Shown: in pieces, positions 1 through 8,056 of the stretch | How positions within the stretch are numbered: position 1 is the stretch's first letter | Layout of the letters: each line of letters begins with the position of its first letter | From: Deminuibacter soli | GTDB taxonomy: Bacteria; Bacteroidota; Bacteroidia; Chitinophagales; Chitinophagaceae | Reading direction: 5' to 3' | Assembly: GCF_003412455.1 (NCBI RefSeq) | Contig: NZ_QTJU01000005.1 | Span: 248,001-312,000, forward strand | DNA: 64,000 bases | The notes under the pieces: model-generated | What the model saw: the letters and a program-made list of their open reading frames with translations, nothing else | What the model was told of the DNA's origin: nothing | Database searches by the model: none | Translations under genes and position numbers: made by a program

Positions 1-1
1 A

Positions 2-499
2 CTTACTGCCGCCTATTTTCATGACCTGGTTTCCTTTCCCAAAAATCATCCTGACAGAAGCTGCTCTTCCCTATTGAGTGCAGACCAAACTGCTGTTCTG
101 CTGAAGGAACATTTCACGGGTTTTCCTGCAGATAAAATTGCCGCGGTTCATCATGCGATTCATGCACACAGTTTTTCAGCGGGTATCCCTACCGAAACTT
201 ATGAAGCACAAATACTGCAGGATGCAGACCGCATGGAAGCGCTTGGCGCCATCGGTATTGCACGCACGTTTTATACTGCCGGCCTTATGCATTCATCGAT
301 GTTCAACGCGGAAGACCCGATGGGTGAAAACCGGCCTTTGAATGACAGCAGGTATGCACTTGATCATTTTACTGTGAAACTGCTGCAGTTGCCTGCGTTG
401 ATGAATACTGCCGCAGGTAAGCAAATGGCCCGGGCGAATGCGGATTACCTTGTGCAGTTCAGGGAGAAGATGTGCAGGGAGATTACTGGTGAGTGGTGA
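2..499 (+). CDS. HD-domain phosphohydrolase, 5' truncated (YedJ-like)
   Basis: The reading frame is open from base 2, so the gene begins before the window; 165 residues are visible, ending at TGA 497-499. The visible part starts with AAYFHDLVSFPKNHPD, containing the HD doublet of metal-dependent HD phosphohydrolases, and continues with an all-helical tail including LQDADRMEALGAIGIARTF, where the D is a likely additional metal ligand. This matches the small bacterial HD proteins of the YedJ type; the substrate is not known. Internal TTG/ATG codons are not the true start because the HD motif lies upstream of them. It converges on the receptor gene at 729, with two hairpins and repeat arrays between. 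Family call fairly sure, function unknown. Confidence 0.8.
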   Translation, partial: LTAAYFHDLVSFPKNHPDRSCSSLLSADQTAVLLKEHFTGFPADKIAAVHHAIHAHSFSAGIPTETYEAQILQDADRMEALGAIGIARTFYTAGLMHSSMFNAEDPMGENRPLNDSRYALDHFTVKLLQLPALMNTAAGKQMARANADYLVQFREKMCREITGEW

Positions 500-505
500 T
501 CACTG

Positions 506-575
506 GTGAATAGGCAATAGTGAATGATCTGAGCGGGATGGTTTAAGGTTTAATGTTTGATGTTTAACGTTGACC
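506..575 (+). repeat. 7-nt repeat arrays after the HD gene stop
   Basis: Seven bases after the TGA, units GTGAATA, GGCAATA and GTGAATG run in exact 7-nt register (506-526). A second block of five exact heptads of type GTTTRAN follows at 541-575. These belong to the repeat class described in the findings. Non-coding; no known mobile element. Confidence 0.7.
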
Positions 576-603
576 TTTGCGGAGGTGATCTTAGCGAGGT
601 GTG

Positions 604-625
604 TTGCCGGTGGGAACACCGGCAA
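604..625. other. GC-rich hairpin with GGAA loop
   Basis: Perfect 9-bp inverted repeat: TTGCCGGTG, a four-base GGAA loop, then CACCGGCAA. It lies between two convergent genes, 15 bases before a second, T-flanked hairpin. Confidence 0.6.
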
Positions 626-640
626 GGGCTGTGGAGAATA

Positions 641-668
641 ACAAAAGAGCGCCGGGGCGCTCTTTTGT
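641..668. terminator. Bidirectional terminator between convergent genes
   Basis: Arms ACAAAAGAGCGCC and GGCGCTCTTTTGT are exact reverse complements separated by two bases. A GC-rich stem with A-tract and T-tract on opposite sides is expected to terminate both the HD gene (+) and the receptor gene (-). Confidence 0.8.
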
Positions 669-700
669 ATTATGCTTTGTTGTGCAAGCTTTGCTTACGC

Positions 701-728
701 ACTGACGATTCACGACTGACGATTCACG
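701..728 (-). repeat. 7-nt repeat array at the receptor gene 3' end
   Basis: Two exact copies of a 14-mer (ACTGACGATTCACG). On the minus strand this is four heptads of GTGAATC/GTCAGTC type, ending at the TAG stop (729-731) of the receptor gene. A related stretch occurs at 26238-26262. Confidence 0.7.
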
Positions 729-3194
729 CTATAGCTGTGGTTCGCCGCTGTCGTTGTGTTTTTCTTCTTCTTTTTTGAAGCTGAGTTTGCCGAATTTATA
801 CGTAAAGCTGATACCGATGGAACGGAAAGGTATCTGGCGAAGGGTGTTTTGCGTGAAACCTGTTCCCCGGATAGCAGTGAGCTGGTTTACGTATTTGTTG
901 AACAGGTTGGTGGTGGTTAATGCCAGGCTGCCCTTGGTGTGCCATAGCTGTTTGCGTACGGCCAGGTTATAAAAGGTGAACGAGGGATACCTGCCCTGCA
1001 CTTCGTTGCGCGCTGAATTGAAGTTGCCAAACAATTCTGCCGTAAGTGTGCTGGTGACCTGGTAAGTGGCGTTCAGGTTGATGCGGTAGTTAAAACTGCT
1101 GATTGAATTGCCGGTGTTGATGCGGTTGATGATATGTCTTTCAAACAACATTACGTTCGAACGCAGGCTGAGTGCATGTGTGATGGGTACAGAACCATAT
1201 AAGCTTAAGCCCGTATTTTCTTCGAGCCCTATGTTGGCATAGGTGGTTACTGACGTGTTGGTGTAGGTAGAATCGCCCACGAGGTATTCGGGGTAATAGA
1301 CTACGTAGGGCTGTATATCGTGGTTGGATCTGCGATAGAACAATGCTGCATTGAGACTGGCGCCGCCTTTGAATGACTGGTTGTAGCCTGCTTCAATGTT
1401 GTCGCCGATTTCGGGTTTCAGCAGTGGATCACCATGTGAAATATTCTTGGGATCGGCGGTGTTTACAAACGGGTTGAGCACGCGGTAATCAGGACGCTGT
1501 ATGCGGTGTGTATAGCTCAGTTTTACAGAAGCCTCTTCATTCAATTTATGCAATAAGGTAACAGAAGGCGCCCAGGTGCTGAAATCGGGCACGGTTACAT
1601 CCGGCGCCTGCGAGTAGGCTGCATCTACATGCGTGTACTCGTAACGGGTACCGGCTTTTACATCGAGAAAGTGATGGAACAATGCGAACGTGCCTGAAAC
1701 ATAGGCTGCATATACTTTTCGTTTGTACTGCAGCTGGTTGGATTGCGCGGTATCGTACAGGTATTCGCCGTTGGTGACATCCAGTGCTTGTACTGCCGCA
1801 TTGCTGGCGATGGAACGGAAAGTTCCTTTTACACCGGTTTCGAGGGTGAAGCTTTTTGAAAGCGGGTTGGTGTAATCTGCCTGTATGTTGATTTCCCTGT
1901 CTGTTCCCGGGTTATCGCCACTGTTGCCCGCAAATGCAGCGCCGGCAGCAGTTTGCTGGGTTTGCTGGTAGTATACATGGTTGTTGCCGTAACTGGCGTT
2001 GTACAACACGTCGAGCTCTTCTCCTTCTTTTTTAAAGGTTTTTTTATAGCTCAGTCCCCAGTCAACTGTATTAAACCGCAGCCTGTTGGCTGCAAGCGTG
2101 GTGGTGTGGAGCGGGTCGTCTCCTGCCTTTGCGTATTGCTGCAAATAGCTGGTGCTGTTATTGTGTGTGCCGAAATGATCAAAACCAATATTACCGCTGA
2201 GGTTGTCTTTTGGTGTGATGTTCCAGTCGAAGCCCAGCCCTGTTTCAAAACCATTGCGGGTAAATTCACTGCTGCCGTTCTGGAGCAGCATGGTATTGGT
2301 TGAATCGGTGGCATGCCGCTCAAAACTGTTGCGGGTAGTGCTGCGCAGCTGTGCGTTGCCGCTGAAGAATGCATTCATACCGAAATTGCCTTCGCGCATG
2401 TTCAGGTTCAGCGATCCGTTTTCGAGGCGGGAACCGCCGGTAAGGTTAACGTTACCGTTGATGCCACGCACGGTACTTTTCTTTAAAATGATATTGATGA
2501 TACCACCGGTGCCCTCTGCATCGTAGCGCGCACCCGGACTGGTGATCACTTCTATGCTCTTAATCTGGCTGGCCGGTATGGATTGCAGTGCATCGGAGAG
2601 GTTGGCGCCAAAAACGCTGGAAGGCTTGCCATTGATGAGAAAGCGGATATTGCCGTTGCCCTGCAGTTCTACATTGCCATCTGCGTCAACTGATATCTGC
2701 GGTACTTTTTTCAGCACATCGGTAGCAACACCACCCTGGGAACTGATATCCTTTTCGGCATTGTATACCATTTTATCCAGCTTGTTTTCTACCAGGCTGC
2801 GCGTGGCAGATACCGTTACACCCTGCAGTGCAGCGGGCTCTTTATACAGTGTAATGCTGCCCAGTTTTTTTGTACCGCCTGCGGCAACAACAATGCGCTG
2901 CAGTGTTTGCGTGCTGTAACCGATAAAACCAATTTGTATGGAATAGGTGCCTGCGGCCACCTCTGTAATGCTGAAATTACCTGCAGCATCGGTGGTCGCG
3001 CCGTTTACGGCTTTGGCGCTCCCGGCAGCAAGCAGCGTGATGGTTGCGTATTCAACAGGCTGTCCCGTAAGCGAATCTTTTACTTTACCTTCAACAGAAC
3101 CTGCGCCCGCAGCGGGTTGCGCCCATGTTTTCACTAACAAACAGCACAGCAGGCTGCCTAGGATCATCCAACGTTTTATTGCCATTGTATTCAT
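729..3194 (-). CDS. TonB-dependent receptor-like outer membrane protein
   Basis: About 821 residues. A signal peptide (hydrophobic core then TWAQ) is followed by a carboxypeptidase-regulatory-like beta-sandwich (roughly 35-115: VEGKVKDSLTGQPVEYATI), a plug domain (about 125-240, with VLKKVPQISVDADGNV and IEVITSPGARYDAEGTGGIINI) and an outer-membrane beta-barrel. Overall it resembles the OMP_b-brl_3 type of TonB receptor rather than SusC, and no SusD lies beside it. The substrate cannot be read from the sequence. ATG at 3194 was chosen over an upstream TTG at 3206; ATG at 3185 is equally possible. It converges on the HD gene; its 5' end faces the divergent EamA gene. Confidence 0.85.
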   Translation of the reverse strand: MNTMAIKRWMILGSLLCCLLVKTWAQPAAGAGSVEGKVKDSLTGQPVEYATITLLAAGSAKAVNGATTDAAGNFSITEVAAGTYSIQIGFIGYSTQTLQRIVVAAGGTKKLGSITLYKEPAALQGVTVSATRSLVENKLDKMVYNAEKDISSQGGVATDVLKKVPQISVDADGNVELQGNGNIRFLINGKPSSVFGANLSDALQSIPASQIKSIEVITSPGARYDAEGTGGIINIILKKSTVRGINGNVNLTGGSRLENGSLNLNMREGNFGMNAFFSGNAQLRSTTRNSFERHATDSTNTMLLQNGSSEFTRNGFETGLGFDWNITPKDNLSGNIGFDHFGTHNNSTSYLQQYAKAGDDPLHTTTLAANRLRFNTVDWGLSYKKTFKKEGEELDVLYNASYGNNHVYYQQTQQTAAGAAFAGNSGDNPGTDREINIQADYTNPLSKSFTLETGVKGTFRSIASNAAVQALDVTNGEYLYDTAQSNQLQYKRKVYAAYVSGTFALFHHFLDVKAGTRYEYTHVDAAYSQAPDVTVPDFSTWAPSVTLLHKLNEEASVKLSYTHRIQRPDYRVLNPFVNTADPKNISHGDPLLKPEIGDNIEAGYNQSFKGGASLNAALFYRRSNHDIQPYVVYYPEYLVGDSTYTNTSVTTYANIGLEENTGLSLYGSVPITHALSLRSNVMLFERHIINRINTGNSISSFNYRINLNATYQVTSTLTAELFGNFNSARNEVQGRYPSFTFYNLAVRKQLWHTKGSLALTTTNLFNKYVNQLTAIRGTGFTQNTLRQIPFRSIGISFTYKFGKLSFKKEEEKHNDSGEPQL

Positions 3195-3316
3195 AACTGG
3201 TGGCAAACATACCGGGAATTTCTGAAGACATTTTGAAGGTGTAATAAATATTGTGGTTGTTACAACAAGTGCACACTTACAACAGTTAGTTATAGTACAA
3301 CAAATTCAACAAGCTT

Positions 3317-3730
3317 ATGTGGTGGTGGTATGCTTTATTATCGGCTTTTTTCGCGGCGCTGACGGCGGTATTTGCGAAGATGGGTATCCGCCAAATGGAT
3401 TCTGACCTGGCTACGGCTATCAGGACTGTGGTGATTTTACTGGTTGCCTGGGCTATTGTGCTGGTGAAGGGCAGCGGCAGCGGCATTACGCATTTATCTA
3501 AACAGAACTGGTTGTTCCTGTTGCTGTCTGGCGCGGCTACCGGGCTGTCGTGGATCTGTTATTTCAAGGCATTGCAAATGGGCAAGGTATCGCAGGTGGC
3601 ACCGGTTGACAAGCTGAGCGTGGCTTTGGCGATTATCCTGTCGTTTGTATTCCTGGGTGAGCAGCTTACGCTGAAAACCATTGCAGGCGCATCACTGATC
3701 ATTGGCGGTACGCTGGTGCTTATTTTATAA
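3317..3730 (+). CDS. EamA-family transporter, single domain
   Basis: 137 residues with four or five hydrophobic helices (WWWYALLSAFFAALTAVFAKMG at the N-terminus). One EamA repeat only, half the length of the usual 10-helix DMT transporters, so it would need to dimerise, as small EmrE-like members do. The conserved DLATAIRT...VKG and KVSQVAPVDKLSV segments are typical of the short EamA proteins common in Bacteroidota. Substrate unknown. The last 11 bases overlap the 3' end of the convergent GH130-like gene. Confidence 0.8.
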   Translation: MWWWYALLSAFFAALTAVFAKMGIRQMDSDLATAIRTVVILLVAWAIVLVKGSGSGITHLSKQNWLFLLLSGAATGLSWICYFKALQMGKVSQVAPVDKLSVALAIILSFVFLGEQLTLKTIAGASLIIGGTLVLIL

Positions 3731-4910
3731 CCGCAGCCATAGCCCTTTTGCGAAACGGCGGTGTAAAAGTAGCGGGCAGGGCATCGGGCAGCGCCGGATG
3801 TTCAGGATCATACACGGCAACAGCTACGCGCGAATCGGCGCAGCCATAATATAAAAACCATTTGTTGTTGAAGTACACCAGTCCTTCCGTAAACACTGTA
3901 CCGTTTATATACTGGCCACTTTTTTCAAAGCTGGCCACAGGGCGCAGAAATGGCACGTCGAGGCGTGCTACAGGCTGTGTGGGATCGTTTATATCAAACA
4001 ACACCTGGCCTGCACAATAGCTGTTGGACGTAAAACGGCTATCACCTGTGGTGGCGCTGTTTTTGCCATTGTACACGAGCAATATGCCGCGCGGTGTGAT
4101 CACTGCCGGCGGACCGCATTCGGTTAAATCACTGTCAAAATAGCCGTCCCTCGGTGAGATAAAAGGTTTCAATGCACCGGCACTATCCAATACCGGTTTC
4201 CAGTTTACCAGGTCGGTTGAGGTTGCGCCATACACACCATGCTCACCCCAGTACATAAAGTAGGTACCCTTGATTTTGGCGATCACCTGTTTGCCATTGG
4301 CTATCCGTGTAACGATGGAAGCAGATTTGGTGGCAGTATCGTAAAATTTTCCGTTGTAGGCCTTCCTGAAAATAGGACCGAATTTTGTCCAGTGCAGCAA
4401 ATCCCTTGAAGTAGCCACCCCAAGCCGCGGTACTTTGCGGTTCCATTGCGTGTAAAACATAACGTAGGTGCCGTCTTCCGTAACAGCCACCCGCGGGTCT
4501 TCACAGCCGCCGGGAAATTCATGTACTTTTTGTGCGTCATTATCGGGGTGCAGCACCGGTGTGGCGCGGCGTTCAAAGTGAAGTCCGTCAGCACTGGAGG
4601 CATAGCCAATGCGCGAAGTACGTTCGCCAATGCCTTTGCCGGAACGGTCTTCTGCACGGTATAACACCACTATCTTCCCGTTTTTCACAACTGCTGCGGG
4701 GTTAAACGTATCATTCGATTCCCAGGGCACTGCCTGTTTTAGTACAGGGCAATTAAAATATACATTATCTACCGGTGCAATAACGGGATTGATACTGTCC
4801 GGGCGCACAAAACCGCCAAAAGCCCATGCGGGCAGGGAATCTACAGACTGGGCCTGTACCAGGAACGGTGATAACAACAAGGCAAAAAATGCCTGACACA
4901 ATTTGCTCAT
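3720..4910 (-). CDS. Secreted GH130-like glycoside hydrolase/phosphorylase
   Basis: 396 residues with a clear signal peptide (cleavage near LVQAQ). Five-bladed propeller-type sequence with the landmark motifs of family GH130: DTFNPAAVV, VVLYRAEDRSG, SSADGLHFERR, GCEDPRVAV (its Asp is the expected catalytic acid), and TECGPPAVITPRGILLVYNGKN. GH130 enzymes cleave or phosphorolyse beta-mannosidic links. A periplasmic location suggests hydrolysis rather than phosphorolysis, but this is inference. GH43/GH32-like propellers are the main alternative. No other carbohydrate genes adjoin it. Confidence 0.8.
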   Translation of the reverse strand: MSKLCQAFFALLLSPFLVQAQSVDSLPAWAFGGFVRPDSINPVIAPVDNVYFNCPVLKQAVPWESNDTFNPAAVVKNGKIVVLYRAEDRSGKGIGERTSRIGYASSADGLHFERRATPVLHPDNDAQKVHEFPGGCEDPRVAVTEDGTYVMFYTQWNRKVPRLGVATSRDLLHWTKFGPIFRKAYNGKFYDTATKSASIVTRIANGKQVIAKIKGTYFMYWGEHGVYGATSTDLVNWKPVLDSAGALKPFISPRDGYFDSDLTECGPPAVITPRGILLVYNGKNSATTGDSRFTSNSYCAGQVLFDINDPTQPVARLDVPFLRPVASFEKSGQYINGTVFTEGLVYFNNKWFLYYGCADSRVAVAVYDPEHPALPDALPATFTPPFRKRAMAAVIK

Positions 4911-4954
4911 ATGAACGCAGCTATGACCTTAAATCTACGTTTTTTTGCTTAATC

Positions 4955-5098
4955 GTTTGAAGTTTAATGTTTGAAGTTTGAAGTTTGAAGTTTAAAGTTA
5001 GGGAATACGATAACAAGGTACTCGCAACGTTAAACATGAAACGTTAAACATTAAACATGAAACATGAAACGTTAAACATGCAACTTCAAACATCAAAC
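4955..5098. repeat. Inverted pair of 7-nt repeat arrays
   Basis: Left arm 4955-4996: six units of GTTTGAA/GTTTAAT type in exact 7-nt register. Right arm 5029-5098: ten units of GTTAAAC/ATGAAAC/TTCAAAC type, the reverse-complement motif. The right arm runs into the stop codon of the histidine kinase gene (TGA, minus strand, 5093-5095). The two arms could form a long imperfect stem. Confidence 0.75.
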
Positions 5099-6781
5099 CA
5101 CTGGCAAACTAAACACAAACCTGCTGCCTTCTCCGTAGGAGCTGCTTACCCATATCTGGCCGCCTTGTGCTTCTATAAATTCGCGTGATATGGCGAGGCC
5201 AAGTCCGGTGCCTGCTTTTTCAATGCTGCCGGGTACTTTGAAATAGCGGTCGAACACACGGGCGAGGTATTTCTCTTCAATGCCCCTGCCATGATCAGCT
5301 ACGGCGAATAAGACCTTGTTGTTGTCGCGCTTTACAGTGATCTCGATGGTGCCGTTTTCATGGGAGTATTTGATGGCATTGGTAAGCAGGTTAATGAGTA
5401 CCCAGGATGTTTTTTCCGGGTCGGCCATAATGGGTGGCAGGTTATTTTGCACGAACAGCTGCAGCTGCAGGTTGCGTTGTGCAACCTGTGTAGCCACGGC
5501 CAGCTGTGCCACTTCCACTACTTGTTCGGGCGTGGTTTGCTGCAGTTTCAACTGGATGTTGCCGGTTTCTACCTGCGCCATGTTCAGCAGTTCGCCGGTG
5601 ATTTTAAGGAGGCGGTCTATATCATCGTCGATGCTTTTTACCAGTTCCTGCTGTTCTTTATTCATGTCACCTACGCGGGTATCGTTGAGCAGGCGGGTGC
5701 TCATTTTTATAGATGACATGGGCGTTTTAAGTTCGTGCGATACGGTGGCGATGAAATTGGTTTTGGCTTCGTCCAGTTCGTGAAACGGTGTGATGTTGCG
5801 TAGTACAATTACCTCGCCTATCAGCTGTTCGCCGTTGTTTACGGTGATGGGATCTTTGATAAAGAAGCTTTCCTTGCCGTCTGCGTAGATCTTCAGTTCT
5901 TTCTTCTCCCTGTCTTGCAGCAGCGTGCGCATAAGATCGTTGCGGATGGCAATATCGGCATTGTACTGACCGGTAATTTCCGCTTCTTTCAACCCGAACA
6001 GGTTTTCGGCTACTGCATTCATGAACAGTACGTGCCCTTTTTCGTCAAAACCAATGATGCCATCTTTCATCTGGTTGATGATGGTTTCAATGCGTGTTTT
6101 CTCGAACAGAATCTGCGACAGGCTGCTGTGTTCATATTCATCAAGCTTTTCAGCCATGGTATTGAATGCACCGGCCAGTTCGCCAAACTCATCACTCTGC
6201 TTAAGATATATGCGTTTGCTGTAGTTTTTGCCTGCAATGGCTGTAATACCTTCTGATAAAGCCTGCAGCGGGGCAGAGATAATGCCGGGGAAATTGATGA
6301 TAAAGGTGAATGCGACAATGGTGAGTATGGTAACGATGATGGTTAACCAGAAGGTAGCATTCTCTGCTGTGGCGGAGGCCGTTTTGTTTTTACGCAGGAT
6401 GGCCAGCTGGTTTAAATCCTGTATGCGGTAAATTGCGTTGCGGATGTTGTGTGCGTAAGTGCTGTCGCCCGGACTGGCTTTCAGCCTGTCGAAATTTTTA
6501 CGCAATTCTATGGTTGCATTGCGCTCCCCTACTTCGGTTTCATTTTTTTCCTGCATGGATAAATTGTGCTCAAATACGGTGACTGCACCAGTATCGCGGG
6601 AAACAGATTCGAGTGATTTGAGCATATTGTTGCAATATTCCAGCGTAATGTGGTTATCCTTTAAAATCAGCCGCGCGTCTTTACTAAGCAGGTTGATGTA
6701 CACAATGCCCATGATACCAAACGAGAGTATTACGATAAACAGGAACACAAGCCCTAGGGTCAATTTCGTTTTTAATCGCAT
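5093..6781 (-). CDS. Sensor histidine kinase of the kdp locus (KdpD C-terminal equivalent)
   Basis: 562 residues: TM1 about 8-30, an extracytoplasmic stretch, TM2 about 143-166, HAMP about 165-217, PAS about 228-335, HisKA with phospho-acceptor His349 in ATVSHELKTPM, and an ATPase domain with N-box (NLLTNAIKY), G1 (DHGRG 496-500) and G2 (GTGLGL 524-529). It starts one base after the stop of the KdpD sensor half, so in this organism KdpD is split into two polypeptides. It probably receives the K+/turgor signal from that partner. No response regulator (KdpE) gene is present in the window, so its phosphotransfer partner is elsewhere. Confidence 0.9.
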   Translation of the reverse strand: MRLKTKLTLGLVFLFIVILSFGIMGIVYINLLSKDARLILKDNHITLEYCNNMLKSLESVSRDTGAVTVFEHNLSMQEKNETEVGERNATIELRKNFDRLKASPGDSTYAHNIRNAIYRIQDLNQLAILRKNKTASATAENATFWLTIIVTILTIVAFTFIINFPGIISAPLQALSEGITAIAGKNYSKRIYLKQSDEFGELAGAFNTMAEKLDEYEHSSLSQILFEKTRIETIINQMKDGIIGFDEKGHVLFMNAVAENLFGLKEAEITGQYNADIAIRNDLMRTLLQDREKKELKIYADGKESFFIKDPITVNNGEQLIGEVIVLRNITPFHELDEAKTNFIATVSHELKTPMSSIKMSTRLLNDTRVGDMNKEQQELVKSIDDDIDRLLKITGELLNMAQVETGNIQLKLQQTTPEQVVEVAQLAVATQVAQRNLQLQLFVQNNLPPIMADPEKTSWVLINLLTNAIKYSHENGTIEITVKRDNNKVLFAVADHGRGIEEKYLARVFDRYFKVPGSIEKAGTGLGLAISREFIEAQGGQIWVSSSYGEGSRFVFSLPVV

Positions 6782-6782
6782 A

Positions 6783-7910
6783 TTATTCAGATAAAATAAT
6801 CAGGTCAATATCAGAACTGCTCAGCTTTTTCAGCAGCTGGTTAAAAATAGCGGTTCTTAAAATAATACTCCGCAGTGTAATATGGGGTTTTCCAATGCAA
6901 AGCGTGGTTATTTTATTGGCTTCCGCTGCTTCCAGTATACCGGCACCCACAATGCTGTTTTTAACACGTATTACTTCGGCGCCCATTTCGGTAGCCAGCT
7001 TAAAGTTATTGATTAAATGCCGTTGTGCGGCGAGGCCAATTTTATCGGCTTCTTCACGGGGTGTTTGCACGTACAGCACAAACCATTTGGCGTTGTAGTA
7101 AGTGGCGAGCCTGGCTGTTTTGCGGATGATGTTTTTGGATACGTTGTGGTTACTGCTGATGCAGCACATGAGCCTTTCGGCGCGGTTCTGGATGTTGCGG
7201 GGAATCTCGGTATCGATTTTCCTTTCTACCTGCGAGGCTACTTCTTTCAATGCCAGTTCGCGCAGCTGCAGTATTTTCTCGGGCTGAAAGAAGTTCCTGA
7301 GTGCGATGGGTACTTTTTCCTTTGCGTAGATGTTACCGGCTTTTAAACGACTGATGAGTTCATCTGCCGTAAGGTCGATGTTAACTACTTCATCGGCCAT
7401 GCGGAGTACATTGTCGGGAATGCGCTCGGTTACTTCCACGCCGGTTATTTCGCGCACATCATCGTTGAGGCTTTCGATGTGCTGTATGTTTACGGCTGTG
7501 ATTACGTTGATGCCTGCATCGAGGATGTCCATTACATCCTGCCAGCGCTTTTCATTTTTGCTGCCTTCGATATTGGTATGCGCCAGCTCATCGATCACGA
7601 CTATTTCGGGACGCAAATTAAGAATGGCCTGGAAGTCCATTTCATCAAGCTCCTTGCCTTTGTAAAACAGGCGGCGGCGCGGTATTACAGGCAGGCCATC
7701 GAGCAGGGCTGCTGTTTCAATGCGGCCGTGTGTTTCAATATAACCGATTTTTATATCGATGCCATTGCGTATCAGGGTTTGGGCTTCCTGCAGCATACGG
7801 TAGCTTTTACCTACACCGGCACTCATGCCAATATAGATTTTGAATTTACCCCTCCTGCTTTTGCGGATCAGGTCAAGGAAATGCTGATCGGCGCTGTTTT
7901 CTTCGGGCAT
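6783..7910 (-). CDS. kdpD: KdpD N-terminal sensor protein (KdpD + USP domains)
   Basis: 375 residues. KdpD domain with Walker A-type GMSAGVGKSYRM (28-39), the GYIETHGR and DELAHTN segments of classic KdpD, and a C-terminal universal-stress-protein-like domain (about 245-375). It lacks the four-TM, GAF and kinase portions of enterobacterial KdpD, which are replaced by the separate kinase gene immediately downstream. Such stand-alone KdpD-USP proteins are known from Bacteroidota. It likely senses K+ or osmotic status in the cytoplasm. It is separated from the upstream porin gene by a strong hairpin at 7981-8033, so its expression may be set apart from the transport genes. Confidence 0.9.
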   Translation of the reverse strand: MPEENSADQHFLDLIRKSRRGKFKIYIGMSAGVGKSYRMLQEAQTLIRNGIDIKIGYIETHGRIETAALLDGLPVIPRRRLFYKGKELDEMDFQAILNLRPEIVVIDELAHTNIEGSKNEKRWQDVMDILDAGINVITAVNIQHIESLNDDVREITGVEVTERIPDNVLRMADEVVNIDLTADELISRLKAGNIYAKEKVPIALRNFFQPEKILQLRELALKEVASQVERKIDTEIPRNIQNRAERLMCCISSNHNVSKNIIRKTARLATYYNAKWFVLYVQTPREEADKIGLAAQRHLINNFKLATEMGAEVIRVKNSIVGAGILEAAEANKITTLCIGKPHITLRSIILRTAIFNQLLKKLSSSDIDLIILSE

Positions 7911-7980
7911 ATGCGATTATTCTGCTTTAACAAAGATAGTTGAAAGTGCAACGGCTGCACGGTTAACCGGGCTTTCCGTA

Positions 7981-8033
7981 AAAGCAAATCGCATTACGTT
8001 CCCTTCTTGCCGGGAACGCAATGCGTTTGCTTT
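7981..8033 (-). terminator. Intra-locus hairpin between porin and kdpD
   Basis: Long imperfect stem: AAAGCAAATCGCATTACG plus TTCCC on the left pairs with GGGAACGCAATGCG plus TTTGCTTT on the right, loop about 8 bases. On the minus strand it is followed by TTTTACGG. It may be a partial terminator or an RNA-processing barrier between the transport genes and the sensor genes. Confidence 0.55.
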
Positions 8034-8056
8034 GCCTCAAATTGAATCCGGACCGC

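Noticed and set aside
557-778. 73-codon plus-strand frame over the terminator and receptor end
   Set aside because: Covers a terminator, repeats and the 3' end of the opposite-strand receptor; composition not protein-like.
1953-2526. Several 100-residue frames inside the first receptor gene
   Set aside because: All overlap a well-supported long gene on the minus strand and show no domain.
4955-5098. CRISPR-like repetitive array
   Set aside because: Units are 7 nt with no spacers, no cas genes anywhere in the window, and the arrays are inverted pairs.
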